Source: Zarea fungicola (taxonomy: Eukaryota > Ascomycota > Sordariomycetes > Hypocreales > Cordycipitaceae). Taken from it: a stretch of 64,000 nucleotides of DNA. The stretch is from contig FWCC01000243.1 in the NCBI GenBank assembly GCA_900169235.1, forward strand, positions 1-64,000, read 5' to 3'. Of the stretch, positions 10,805 to 22,948 are shown piece after piece. Positions within the stretch are counted from its first letter, which is position 1. The number at the start of each line of letters is the position of its first letter. A program made the translations under genes and the position numbers. The notes beneath the pieces were generated by a model that made no database searches, was not told the DNA's origin, and saw only the letters and a program-made list of their open reading frames with translations.

Positions 10805-11181
10805 TAGAGACGGCTCATCAAGACATGCCATGAAGGGGGATAGGATAACAAGACGTGAATGTCGAGTATATATGCCAATTAGAGTGATTTTTTCATTATT
10901 TCGAAAATCCTAAAATCCTAGAGTCATCTCCGTCAAAAAAATCTAGTGTTTTTCAAACTTGCCATACCGTAACCTTTTTCTCTAATAACTGAGATGCGCC
11001 CGCAAAAAAAATGCAATCCTAAAACCAAAAATGCTGTCCATGATAAATGCAGCACCCAAAAGTGTCGCCAAACGCTATCCATTACACACATGTTGAAAGT
11101 CCTCCTTTTATTTTCGATCCTTCCATTTCATCGGTAGGTCCAGAGCTAAATGCACTTTTCGTTTGCATCTGTCAAATGCTT
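10805..11181. other. Intergenic region between permease relic and MATE gene
   Basis: AT-rich with several A-runs (10936, 11004). It holds the 3' flank of the MATE gene. No gene seen. Confidence 0.55.
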
Positions 11182-12986
11182 CTAACCGGAAGCATTGCGA
11201 TCCCTCGCCTCGACGGCAGCCATTTGCCAATCGACCCTCAAAATGTAATAGTATTCAATAAGCGAAACAGTCATGAGACCACCCGTGATGCCCGTCCACA
11301 TGCCCTTGATCTTCCAGTCAAAGTAAAACGCCAGCATCAAGGACGTGGGCAGGGCCACGACGTAGTGTCCGAAAATGTTGGCTGGCCCGCCAATCGACTG
11401 CTTGCCGATGCCGCGGAGGATGCCGTGAGCACCGGCACTGATGCCGTCCCAAAAGATGGCGATAGCAACAACGGGCAGCGTCTCGGCGATGATGGCAATG
11501 ACGGCCTCGTCCTTGGTGAGTAGCAGCGGAATGTACCAACGCAGGCTCACGCAAAGCGTAATGTTGGTGACACTGATAATGGCCGATATAATAACAGACT
11601 AAAAAAAAAAAATATGTTAGTAACGGCAGTGCAGGATGCGGGACAGATGCAAAAAACGCTTACCAATTCAGAGGCAAGCTTGGCGGAATCAACCACACCA
11701 CCTCCAATTAAACTTGCGATTCTGGTCGACGACGCCACCGAGACGGCAAAAGGAACCTGGTACAGGAGCGCAACAATGGTAAAGATGGCGCTCTGCGCAG
11801 CGAGGTAGTCGGTGCCGAAGCGGGCGGACAGCAGCGTGACCAGCTCAAAGGCGAGCCACTCGGCCAGGACCATGGTCATGCCCGGCAGCGCGAGCCGGAT
11901 CATGGCGCCCCAGTTGGTCAGGGCCCTGCGATCCCACCCACCCCAGCACTGCGAGCCGTTGACAAACTTGACGTACAGCACAAGGAGCAGGGCCAGCAGG
12001 TTGCGCGAGATGACCACGGCAATGGGCGCGCCGATGAAGCCCATGTCCAGCTTCCACACCAGCAGCCAGTTGGCAAAGATGTTGATGGGCGCGACGAGGA
12101 GGATAATGTACGACGTCTCCTTGAAGAGGCCCTGCGCCTGGAGGAGCCGCTTGCCGCTCTCAAAGACGTTGTAGGACGGGATGGAAAAGATCATGATGTG
12201 GAGGTACTTGGCGGACAGGTGGGCCGTCTCGGCATCGACAATCTGCGCCAGGATGGGCTCCGAGAAGAGCCAGAGCAGGGCGACGGGGACGCCGGCGCAG
12301 AGCAAAAAGTAAAAGGCGCGCTGGCAGTGCAGGCCGACGAGGTGCTTGCGGCCATCGCCGTAGGCCTGGGCGCAGAGGGTGTCGAGACTGGTGGCCAGCC
12401 CAATAAACGGTGCCAGGCACGTCATGGCGGCAGTCATATTAGCCACTATTTTAGTTTATCAGATTAGCATCTTATCTTGACGTAAAAAACGGAACTAGAC
12501 TGTAACAAAAAAAAGTATGGCGCCGTAATACGGAGTACGCAGACCGCTTAGAAAGCAAAGGCTAGAGAAAGGCGTGATGGGGGGCGGTTGACAAATGACT
12601 ATTGGTGTGGGTGACTCACGGGCTACTGCTCCTAGCTCTTGTTTGCCCAGTCTGCCAACGGCAAAGACACTTGTGGCATTGATGGAGAACTGGAGGAAAA
12701 AAGTAATAATGAGAGGCGGTGATGCCTTTGTGACCATTTTCAACTCCCGGGCCCAGCTGGGGTCGCCCTGGACAGGCAGGTCATCCCAATCGCGGCCCGT
12801 CTTTTGCTCGCCGGTCTCCGCATCATAACTGCTGTCCCGGTTCCCTAGTAGGGCTGATGCCTCTGTAGCTGTCTGTGAAGAGTTGAAGGACGCGGCGTCC
12901 ACGTCTCCGTCTCTGTTGCTCAACAGCGGTTCGTATGGTGTGGATGCAGAAGACGAATCCGCTTCATGCACTGCTGCAGTAGCCAT
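11182..12986 (-). CDS. MATE-family multidrug/toxin efflux transporter
   Basis: Three exons on the minus strand, 12986-12620, 12445-11664 and 11598-11182, join in frame to 521 residues. Introns show GTGAGT...TAG and GTAAGC...T12-AG signals. A polar N-terminal tail of ~95 residues precedes about 12 membrane segments. Family features include LANMTAAMTCLAPFIGLATS, LDTLCAQAYGDGRK (the conserved Q-A-x-G loop), and the second-half LALPGMTMVLAEWLAFELV. MATE proteins export organic cations or metabolites in exchange for H+ or Na+, in fungi at the plasma or vacuolar membrane; the substrate cannot be read from sequence. The start is taken at 12986 (MATAAVHEADSS). An in-frame ATG at 13142 would add 52 residues of low-complexity leader. 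The neighbouring broken permease is unrelated. Confidence 0.9.
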
Positions 12987-15900
12987 TCTTCCAGAGTAGA
13001 GCCCCTCTTGCTCGTTGTGACCGTTAGCACCGAGTCCGGCGGCGTTGATGATATGCAAAGTAACGCTGTGGTAGTTGCACGACACGCGTTGACTTTTTGA
13101 CTCTTGGAGTTGACGTCTCTTCTCAGATTGAAGCAAAATCAAAGGAAGAGAGGGGAGAGTGAAGGAAAGGAAGAGAAAAAGAGGTCGGAGAACCTGGGGC
13201 GGGCAGGTGCTAGTCTAATAATATGAATCCCATTTTCCCACAGAGTCCACTACTCCGGGGGCCGCTAGGGGGGGAGGCCAAATAAGTCCATTTTAAAATA
13301 AAGAAATAGAAATAAATTAATAAAGGTGCTCCATTGGGAACCATAAATTTTTCTTTGCATGTCCGGCAAGCGGTTCGTCATGTCCGATAAGTGGGCTCAA
13401 TTTTTTTTTCATGTCACAGCCAGCCTCGAAAAAACCAGAAAAGGAACCTATCAGAGTGGTTAGCGGTCCGAGACAAAGGTGTCTCGCAGCTCCATAAACG
13501 TAGGAGTGGCGTCCCAGTCGGGGCAGGCTGGAGCAACCCAGTCAGCCCAGCCATTGACGACTGGACCCTAGAACATGGCTTGCATCTGGGTGCGCTGGCT
13601 TGTCTTGCACTTGCATATATCATTCTCAGACGGGCGAAGTAGGATTTCGATAAACAGGCAAGGTGGCAAGCCAACAAAACAAGAAATGTGAGATGTGAGG
13701 GCGGCCAAGACAAGACACAGGCGGACGGTATCCTCCGGAGAATTTGTGTCGGAGCAGTTTCTATGCAGTTACTATGCAGTTACCATACATTTGACAGGCT
13801 ATACCAGTAATGATATAAAATTTAGCAGATATTTTCAAGCCGGGTCCGAAGCGGGTAGGCAGGAAATACACAATTCAGCCGCCTCTAGCTCGGCGCTTTC
13901 TTGTTCCATCACCCATGCAAGGCGACTCACACGGATACAGACAGACTTGTCCACATACAGAGCGCCAACATGACACATATTCACAAGTACAACTTATCCT
14001 TACCCGGAAAAACGGAAAGGTATGCATACAAATTTTTATGCAAACTGCACAGGTGACTCGGGAAATTGAGTCGGGGAACGTGCCACGTTGGGACAAGATG
14101 CAACGAACCCATTAGCGGGATCGTGGCTTACAGAACCCCCGCTGCCCCCCCAAACGGTATGTTTCCCTCCAAAAAAGACTATAAGGAGGGGACAGAACCA
14201 TTGCATTATTAATTGAGCCAAGCCACCATCGTATGCAAAAGAACGTGTCCAAAGCATTACGTGCTGCGGGCTCATCAAAGTCCTCGCAGCCATGCGAGGG
14301 ACACAGCATGGATGGGTACAGTGACCGTTCTCTTCAGTGGGGGAGGATAGACAAAAGGGCGTAGCCACCATCTACAAAATATTTCAAGGGGTGGCACACT
14401 CTTGAAAGACACCAAAATTTGGGTTTGAAAGAGCGGTGGGTGTTGCGTTGCACGGACAGAGCAGCTTGTGACCAGTTTCAATCAAATGAGCAGCCACAGT
14501 AACACGGCAAGGAGTCACAACATTTGACCGAAATGGATTTTGAGGGTGCGTATTTCTACCCTTTTTTCCTCTCATCTCTTCCTCTCGGCTTCGGCTTCCA
14601 TCTCGGCTTCACACTCGGCTTCGGCTAGTCATACCGTGAGACAAGCCTCTCTGAAAATATGTCTTATTTGTCTCAGCCTGCAACTTTGCAAACTCTCCCG
14701 TGGAGGGCCGGCTCGGATGAGGCTCGGTGAGACTGTTTCGCGTGACGATGACCGGTATCGGTAGCTTAGGGCCAAAAATTTGGTAGACACTCAGCCAACA
14801 GTCAAGACAGTGACTGATAATTATGAGTGACCTGCACCGCAAGAAGCACATCTTTCCAACAATTTCCCATCTTTGCGTAAACAGGCAAGGCGCCATGATA
14901 TAACACATTTGCGTCGTGTGGATTTGTTAGTATAGTCGCGCTAGCTGCGATGTCTAACCGTGGCCCAAGTCCTCGCATCGCAACAGTAGAAGCACATCCG
15001 TCTAGTGAGGGGCTGAGTAGAAAGTCAAAGTCTATAAATTTTGAATCAGAACGACGTCAATTGCTTTCCCCGAAATTGGGATGGGCTTAAGCGTCAGGAT
15101 GACCCTTGCCTGAACCTTGACACACACCACCCTTGGATGGCCACATTTATTAGTCGCCTCACTTCCCTCTGCAACCAATTACTGCACTGGACGACGACAT
15201 ACATTGAGACATTCAGCTGGTGCATCGATCGCCGGAACTGTGGGGCATTACTATTCAGTGTGCTGCTTCATCATCTTTTGCTAACTTTAATCGATCGATT
15301 CCCGCGCATTAACCTGATTCCACCCATCTCGGCATTCTCTACACGTTATGACGTGCATGATGTTGAAGTTTACAGAAAAGAAGCGTGTAACTTACTAGGA
15401 AAGTACAAGTAGTACAACCTGTTTTGAACTGGCGAACGGGGTCCATCCAATGTTGCATGCTTGTCTTGCTCATTAAACTCTGGGTGTTCCCCTATGCAAG
15501 TTTGAGAGGAATGCTGCATTGCGCCACTGACTGAATTTGTATTTACTTTTTACGAAAGTCTCCTTTTTTTTTTCCCAATGCTGGTAAACATGATGGAGGC
15601 GCCAAATTAAAAAACAAGAGGGCTGCTTGCTTTTTTTTGCCACCACCGCCGCCACACACCATCCTCCAAGCGTCGAGGCTGGCTGGGCATTTCTGGCCAC
15701 CCCGAGTTCTGAGGCTGAGACTTTTTCCAAATGATGCATGCAATTACGGAGTAGTGATGCTCAAGGAGTCGAGGACTGGCCACCAATTGACTACGCCGAA
15801 ACACCGTGCCGCCTTTCCATCAGCCACCATGTATATAATCGTACGGCTGCTGCCATGGCCCCCAAGACAGGCCACCTTGTCGCGGCGTGTGCGGAAGGGG

Positions 15901-16160
15901 CCGGAAAAAATGATCCCGAGAGGCAAGACGGCGATTCAAATGAAATGGTGGGCCTGGTTGGCATCGAGGAGTGGAATTTCATGCAGGTGCTACTGTATCT
16001 GTAAGACTGCATGCTGCAGATGCAGCAATGTGGGTAGGATGGCAGCCCATGCATTCACCACAGGGAACAAAATTGTGAGTAGAACTTGAACTTTTCGTCA
16101 TTATCAATTGATACCGCGCCATTCTATATCCATCTGTACATCTCCCACTTTAATATTCCT
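12987..16160. other. 3.2 kb gene-poor intergenic region
   Basis: Contains the upstream region of the MATE gene and the 3' flank of glutathione reductase. ORFs at 13391-13642, 15041-15412 and 15637-16089 have no recognisable domain, no splice-supported extension and atypical composition, so I do not call them. Confidence 0.5.
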
Positions 16161-17728
16161 CTATTTCATGGTAACCAACTCCTCCGCACTCGTCGGGTGA
16201 ATGGCAATGCAATTGTCAAAGTCCGCCTTGGTCGCACCCATCTTGACCGCGACGCCAAACCCTTGCAGCATCTCGCCGCTGCCAATACCCATAATGTGCA
16301 GGCCAACCACCTTCTCCTCGGGCCCCGTCGTCACAATCTTGTAGTTGGTCGGTCCCTTATCCTCGGGCTCCATCATGGCGTAGTACATGGCCGTAAACGA
16401 GGCCTTGTACACCTTGACGTTGTCCTTGCCGTACTTTTCCACCGCCTGCGGCTCCGTGAGGCCGATGCTGCCGACCTCGGGGTGCGAGAAGACGACCGAG
16501 GGGATGTTGTCGTAGTCGAGCTTGAGCGTCGAAAACTGCGCGCCGCCAAAGAGACGGTGCGAGAGGCGGCGGCCGGCGGCAATGGCCACGGGCGTCAGCT
16601 CCACCTTGCCAGTCGCGTCGCCGAGGGCATAGATGCCGTCGACGGTGCTGTTCTGGTACTCGTCGACGACGACGTAGCCCTTGTCGTTGATCTGCACACC
16701 CGCCTCCTCCAGGCCGATGCCGCGCGTCTCGGGCGTGCGGCCAATGGCCCAGATGAGGTGGTCCACGTCGGTGAGCGTCGTCTCCTGGCCGCTGGCATTG
16801 TCCCGGTAGGTTACGGAGAGCTTGCCGTTGGCGTCCTTTTCGACCTTTGTGGTGTGGCTTTGCTTGTGCAGGTGGATGCCCAGGCGCTCGTACTCCTTGG
16901 TGACCGTCTCCTGGATCATGGGGTCGAAGCTGCGGAGAAAGGTGTCGTGGCGGATGAGGAGATGGGTCTCGGTGCCGAGGGCGTTGAACATGCCGGCAAA
17001 CTCGACGGCAATGTAGCCGGCGCCGACAATGGCGACCTTTTTGGGCTGGGTGGCAATGTCGAAGAAGCCGTCCGAGTTGATGCCAAGCTCGGCGCCGGGG
17101 ATGGCGGGGGGTGCGTTGGGACGGCCACCGACGGCGACGAGGATCTTTTTGGCGTTGACGAGGACCTCGGAGCCGTCGTCGAGGGTGACTTGGACCTGGT
17201 TCTTGGCGACGAGGCGGCCGGTGCCGTGGAGGTACTCAACCTTGTCGTTGCCGAGGTTGCGCTCGTAGATGCCGTTGAGGCGCTTGATGTAGGCGTCGCG
17301 CTTGGTCTTGAAGGTGGGCCAGTCAAAAGGGGCGGTCTGCTCGACGGAGAAGCCGTAGGCCTTGGCGTCGTGAATGGTCTCGGCAATGGCGGCAGCGTTG
17401 TATGTGACTTTTTTGGGGACGCATCTAGAATTGTTAGTATGAAGCATTTCCATCCTGGAACAACAAGGAGCTTGGCTTACCCAACATTCACACATGTCCC
17501 TCCTAGACGCTTGTTCTCAATCACCATGGCCTTGATGCCAAACTTGGACGCAGCCATGCGGGCAGAGCCCAGGCCACCACTACCGCCACCGAGGACGAGG
17601 TAGTCGGTTTCCTTGACAGTAGGCGCCATGACAGCGGATGTGGTGGACAATTGCCTAGACAGCGAGCCGATTCGTAGCGGGGCAGCGGAGGAGAGTTTGG
17701 TTCGAGCTAGACGGGCGAATGGTTGCAT
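16161..17728 (-). CDS. GLR1: Glutathione reductase
   Basis: Two exons, 17728-17481 and 17424-16161, give 503 residues. The 56-nt intron (GTAAGC...TTCTAG) falls inside the redox motif. The enzyme reduces GSSG to GSH with NADPH. Visible features: FAD dinucleotide fold GGGSGG near residue 49; redox-active disulphide [13 protein letters not shown] with Cys79 and Cys84; NADPH-binding [18 protein letters not shown]; second FAD motif GIYALGD; and the C-terminal active-site HPTSAEE with His492 and Glu497. The first 33 residues are Arg/Ser-rich without acids, like a mitochondrial presequence. A second ATG (Met34, 17629) starts right at the beginning of the mature enzyme. A TATAAA lies 55 bases before the first ATG. 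It is transcribed away from EDE1. Confidence 0.95.
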
Positions 17729-18756
17729 GGAAGAATCGGAAGCTTCAACAGAGGGGGTGACTGTGAAGCGAGATGAGAGGTGTTTATAACACGAGGAGCT
17801 GGATGGCGAGAGAGGAGAGGAGGGGTCGTTTTCAGGTGGTGGGGGAGGGGAATGACGTCTTTTATGGCGGCGATTAAATCTGTATGTGCTGAGGATTAGG
17901 AATCTTTTACTGCATTAGCGTCTGGAGGTTTGGACAAGACAAATGGAGCGACAATGGAGTGCAGGATGGAATTGACCCAATTGGGGGGAGATGCAGTCGT
18001 CCGAAAGGGCATAGGTGCTGAATAATCGGCGCTGCTACGAGTTAGCGTCGGGATGCCGGGATGGTTGGTGGTCTGATGCAGGAGTCTTGGAAAGTCCGGT
18101 TACTTATTTGTCAGCTAGTGCTCGGGTGCTGAAGAGCTAAAGAGCTGCATATAATATAATTTTTTGTACGTATGGATATGTTGGATGGCATGTATGTGGA
18201 ATATTCCGGAGTACACCGTATGTGTAAATAATTGAGCTGACCTTCGAGAGGTAGGTACCCGTGTCTTGTTCCACTAGTTGGATACGGCATCATCAAGACT
18301 GGAGTACATGCCCTCTCGTAGGGCAGTTGGTTGGACCCCTACAGCCACTATAACCGCCCGAACTATCACTGTCAGGCATCAGCACAAGTTGGACCCCACA
18401 CTCTGTCGTGGCAGCCCACTCGAGGCAACTGAGGCTGGTGCATTCCCGCCACACCAACTGCCCAGTGCCAGCTCCAACCAATCAGCACAGCCACCAAACG
18501 CTACCAAGCTCTCCCCAGCCGCTGCATCCTACCAGCCTCGTAATCTAAAGTTCGTATTCCTCATCATCACAGCTCTGCCTCTTACCTGGTAGTCGCTCGA
18601 CCTGCACGGCGCATCGCCGTCTTCTCAGTACAACTCTAATCCAGCATTGAAGCTCTATACAACCACCTCCTTTGCGAACCGTCACATCCGACCGCCCCCT
18701 TATACATCAAGCACCCCACCCCCCAAACGTAGGGGCAGCCGCCGACTCTGCCCAAC
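17729..18756. other. Divergent promoter region between GLR1 and EDE1
   Basis: About 1.0 kb separates the two start codons. The EDE1-proximal half is C/A-rich with pyrimidine stretches, typical of fungal housekeeping leaders. No ORF is supported. Confidence 0.6.
17783..17788 (-). promoter_or_regulatory. TATA box of GLR1
   Basis: TATAAA on the minus strand lies 55 bases before the first GLR1 ATG. Being so close, transcripts may begin near or after the first ATG, which would favour the internal start; this is inference. Confidence 0.4.
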
Positions 18757-21700
18757 ATGTCGGCCGACGCAGGTCCCAGCTCTGGTATTTGAATTCGCCC
18801 CAATCGCGCTCTCTGCCATTTTACAATACTGACAGTAATCTCGTCTAGCTTCCCAGCCGAACTTAAACCTAACCCCCGACGAGAAGCGACTCTATGGCCA
18901 GCTCTTCCGCCAAGCCGACTCTGACGGTGTTGGCGTCGTCACCGGCGATGTCGCCGTTACTTTTTTCGACAAGACTCGTCTTGATTCTCGCGTCCTAGGA
19001 GAGGTGTGTTGCTTCCTCTGCGCAGCAGCTGCCTCATCATTATACAACTCCTGCTAACAAGACAGATCTGGCAAATCGCCGACAAGGAAAACAGAGGCTT
19101 CCTCACCCCAACCGGCTTCGGCATCGTCTTGCGCCTCATTGGCCATGCACAAGCCGGCTCCGAGCCTACACGGGAACTCGCTCTCCAACCCGGTCCCCTC
19201 CCCCGATTCGATGGCTTCCCTGCCCCTCAGGTCTCCTCGCCAATCCAGGCCCAGCACTCGGGCAGCCTCGCCGGTGCGCGCTTTCCCCCGCTGACCCCGG
19301 ACAAGGTGACGCAATACAAAGGTCTCTTCGATCGTCAAGCACTCCAGGCAGGTCTGCTCCCTGGTGAGCAGGCCCGTTCCATCTTTGACCGATCTGGACT
19401 GCCAAACGATACCCTTGGCCGCATATGGGCTCTCGTCGACACCGAGCAGCGCGGCGCCCTCACTGCCCCCGAGTTCATCGTCGCCATGCATCTGCTCACC
19501 TCGACAAACTCTGGCGCCCTCCGCACCATCCCCGCCATTCTCCCTCCTGCTCTTCTTGAAGTCGCCGCCGGCCGCGGCCCAGCTCGCCAATCTCCTCGAC
19601 CCGGCAATGCCGCCGTCCCCCGCCAGCTTACCGGACAGCAGCGCACCGGCAGCCCTCTCGGACGTCCTCAGGGAAATGTCGACTGGCTCATCACACCTGC
19701 CGACAAGGGGCGATTCGACCAGCTGTACCTGACGCTGGACAAGTCAAACAAGGGCTTCATCACTGGCGAGGAGGCTGTCGCCTTTTTCAGCCAGTCGAAC
19801 CTATCCGAAGACGCCTTGGCTCAGATCTGGGACCTGGCCGATGTCAACTCTCAAGGACAACTGAATCGCGAGGAATTCGCCGTGGCCATGTATCTCATCC
19901 GCCAGCAAAGGCTCAATCCCGCCACGCCACTCCCAGCGACGCTCCCTCCCAACCTAATCCCCCCCAGCAGGCGCGTACGCCCAGCACCCGCTGCCGCCTT
20001 GCCGTTCGACCCGCCTCCAATGACAAAGTCGCCGCCACCACAACCCAAATCTGCCATGGAGGATCTGTTTGGCCTCGATGCCACGCCGGCTTCTCCGGTG
20101 CACCCTGCACCCCGACAAGACCCAATGTCCACTGGTGGCTCTGCCGCCGATCCCTTTGCTGGTCCCGGAATCCCCGCTCCGTCGTCACCGATTGGTGCCA
20201 GCACCTTCAAGGCCTTTGTGCCCAGCTCATCCTTTGGCCGCGGTCTCTCAACTGGCTCGCCTGCTCCATCCCAACCCTCGGCCTCGGAGGACCTTCTTGC
20301 CGACAACAACCCCGAGGAGAGCAAGAACATTACCGGCGAGAGCACTGAGCTTGCCAACCTCTCCAACCAGATCAATACCCTCTCGACGCAGATGCAAGAT
20401 ACACAGGCCAAGCGCACGGCTACGCAAAACGACCTGAACCAGACAAACACGCAAAAGCAAAACTTTCAGCAGCGACTGGCACAGCTGCGCCAGCTTTACG
20501 AAAAGGAAGCCCAGGACACGCGGTCCCTTGAAGAGCAGCTGCGAACTGCAAGGGCCGAGACGCAGAAGCTGCAGGGCGAGTGCATGACTTTGGAGGGTAC
20601 CCTCGCAGACGCCAAGACACAGCATCAACAAGTGTTGGCCGCGCTGCAGGCCGATCAGCAGGAGAATGGCAACCTCCGTGAGCGCATTCGTGTGGCCACG
20701 GGTGAAATTGGCCAACTGAAGCCTCAGATTGAAAAGCTCAAGATGGAGGCCCGCCAGCAGAAGGGTCTCGTCGCAATCAACAAGAAGCAGCTTCTCACGA
20801 CCGAGGGCGAGCGCGATAAGCTCAAGGGCGAGGCAGAGACTCTCAGCAAAGCCCCAGAACCAGAGAGCTCGCGAGGGGACCCCGGCTCTGCTGTTGATAG
20901 TGTCACAAGCCCTGCGCCCTCGACAGCGAGTGGCAACAACCCTTTCTTCAAGCGTACGGCGAGCACCGACATCATGGGCGTGTTTTCAAACCCGTCGGTC
21001 CCTGATGACATCTTTGGCCCGACCGGCGGAGCCTCACCGGTAGCTGCGCCCTTCCGACCTCAGACCACAGGAACCTCCACAACCAGTGCCAACTCCTTCT
21101 CTACACCTCCTAGCACGAGCCCGATTCTGAGCCGCCAAACGACTCTGCGCGCAGAGAACCCCCCTCCTCCAGAGTCGAGACAAATCAGCTCAAGCTTCTT
21201 GCCTTTTACTAGCCAGAGCGAGTCTGTCTCGTCGTCTCGTCAAGTCTCTCCACCAGCTTCGCGAGCTGATGGTTCGGTCTCTGAAGGCCCTAGCGCCAAG
21301 GACAAGATTGAAGAAGCCGACACAACCGAGGATGCCAAGACTCCTACTGCTGGCGAGACTCAGACTGCAGCCAAGGAAGAGGCTGCCCCATTTGGTGACG
21401 ATGACCAGGCCAAGGCCAAGGCTGATTTTGACAATGCCTTTGCCGCCTTTACATCCTCAAAGCCTGCCGCCGCCGCTGTAGTCCCTGTGGCTGATGCGCC
21501 CAAGTCCAAGGGTGCTTTTGATGCCGAGTTTCCTCCCATTTCCGAAATTGAGCGTGATGAGTCTGACTCGGAGAGCGACGAGGGCGGTTTCGATGATGAC
21601 TTTGCTCCAGGTTCCCCGAAGAACAAGGCTGCCGAGAAGGCTGCCGACGTACCCCTGGCTGCCAGTGCCGCCAGTGCGATTGAGACACCCAAGGAGGAGA

Positions 21701-22432
21701 AGCCTGCCTCTCCCGCCGCTGCGGCTGTTCCTGCTGCCGCCGCTGCGGCCGCTGCTCCAGCTGTTTTGCCTCCTCCGCCTGCTTCTCACTCGTCCATTGA
21801 TGACATTTTTGGGCCATCCGACTCTAGCGTAAAGGCCGCACAGCCTCAGCCTCAGGCCCCGGTACCACCACCCAAGGGTGTTTTCGATGACCTCGACGAC
21901 GACTTTGACGGTCTGGAGGAAGCCAAGGAGGGATCGGCCGACGATGACTTTGCCAACATTTCCCGCTCCGGCTTTGAGGACTACAATGCCGTCTTTGACA
22001 GCCCGCCGCCCAGCCAGGCCAAGGGCGACCACGGCTTCGGCAACGAGAGCAGCTTTGACTTTATCCCGTCCAACCCCGCGGGGGGCGATGCCAAGGGTGC
22101 GGCCGAGGGCCATGACTGGGATGCCATCTTTGCCGGCCTCGACTCGTCGGATCCGATTGCGAGCACGGCGGCGGACGCTAAAAAGGACGACAAGACGGCT
22201 GCCACTACACTGGAGCGGCCACCGGCTGTGGGCCGTGCGCTGACGGATAAGGGCGAGCATGACGATCCGATCCTGAAGAGCCTGACTGGCATGGGCTATT
22301 CCCGTCCAGACTCCCTCGCGGCGCTGGAAAAGTACGACTACAACTTGGAGAGGGTATGACTTGACCGCTTCTTCGTTCGAATTGTTTGCTAACTTTTTAT
22401 AGGCTGCCAACTACCTCGCTAGCAAATCCTAG
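18757..22432 (+). CDS. EDE1: EH-domain/UBA endocytic scaffold, Ede1-like (Eps15 homologue)
   Basis: Four exons, 18757-18784, 18849-19003, 19066-22353 and 22403-22432, join in frame to 1,166 residues. The 28-nt first exon and 30-nt last exon are supported by good splice signals (GTATTT...CTAG, CTAAC...ACAG, GCTAAC...TATAG). Three EH domains occupy about residues 13-90, 134-210 and 266-345, each with an EF-hand-like pair and the conserved WxLxD (IWQIADKENRG, IWALVDTEQRG, IWDLADVNSQG). A Pro-rich linker, a Gln-rich coiled coil (about 486-656) and a long acidic region with DDIFG/DDLDD motifs follow. A C-terminal UBA domain (about 1125-1166, LTGMGYSRPDSLAALEKYDYN) ends in exon 4. The architecture matches yeast Ede1, an early-arriving endocytic scaffold binding NPF motifs, ubiquitin and AP-2 partners at the plasma membrane. 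Confidence 0.92.
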
Positions 22433-22948
22433 ATAACGGACGTTTCCAAGTTGTTGAACCTGAATTGACATTTCCAAGCTGTTTACCTGCATACTGACAA
22501 CATGCGCAACTGTTGCATGGAATAGACTTGGTGCTCTGCTCTATTGAGGTTCTAGTCGTGAGCGGAAATGACTTGTTATGGCTGCCCCATCATTCTTACT
22601 TTGAATCATATTTACTATCCTTGACACATTTCTCACTGCCGCTTTCCTACTGCCACGCTTTAAGGCAGTTTTCTTGTCCCTCCCTTGCGTTTCCTTTTCT
22701 ATATTAATTGAATAACTCGAGTTATTTTGTATTACATATGCACTTGTCTCATTACACTGTGGCCGTTTGTGAAATTGGAATCTTGTAGTAAATCATGGCT
22801 ATTTAAATATTTTTTGTGCATTCAACTCCGTCATCAGGTCCCATCTATTCCCTTGCCTTTCATCTTGGTTAAATCGTTTCTTTTTACTCATTTAAGCCTC
22901 AAGCCTGTTGGAATACGTTCTCTTTACTACGCCACCATGTGAAGGGTG
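22433..22948. other. Convergent 3' flank between EDE1 and SEC6
   Basis: T-rich on the plus strand, no ORF of note. It must contain both poly(A) sites. Confidence 0.65.

Noticed and set aside
13440..13530. tRNA-like stretch (AGAGTGGTTAGCGG)
   Set aside because: It resembles a D-arm, but I find no matching acceptor stem or GGTTCGA-type T-arm.
15041..15412. 123-residue ORF in the 13-16 kb gap
   Set aside because: No domain, no introns, no signal peptide and no neighbouring context; probably chance.
16086..17603. 505-residue plus-strand ORF over glutathione reductase
   Set aside because: It is the antisense shadow of GLR1, produced by strong third-position G/C bias; the GLR1 motifs on the minus strand are unmistakable.
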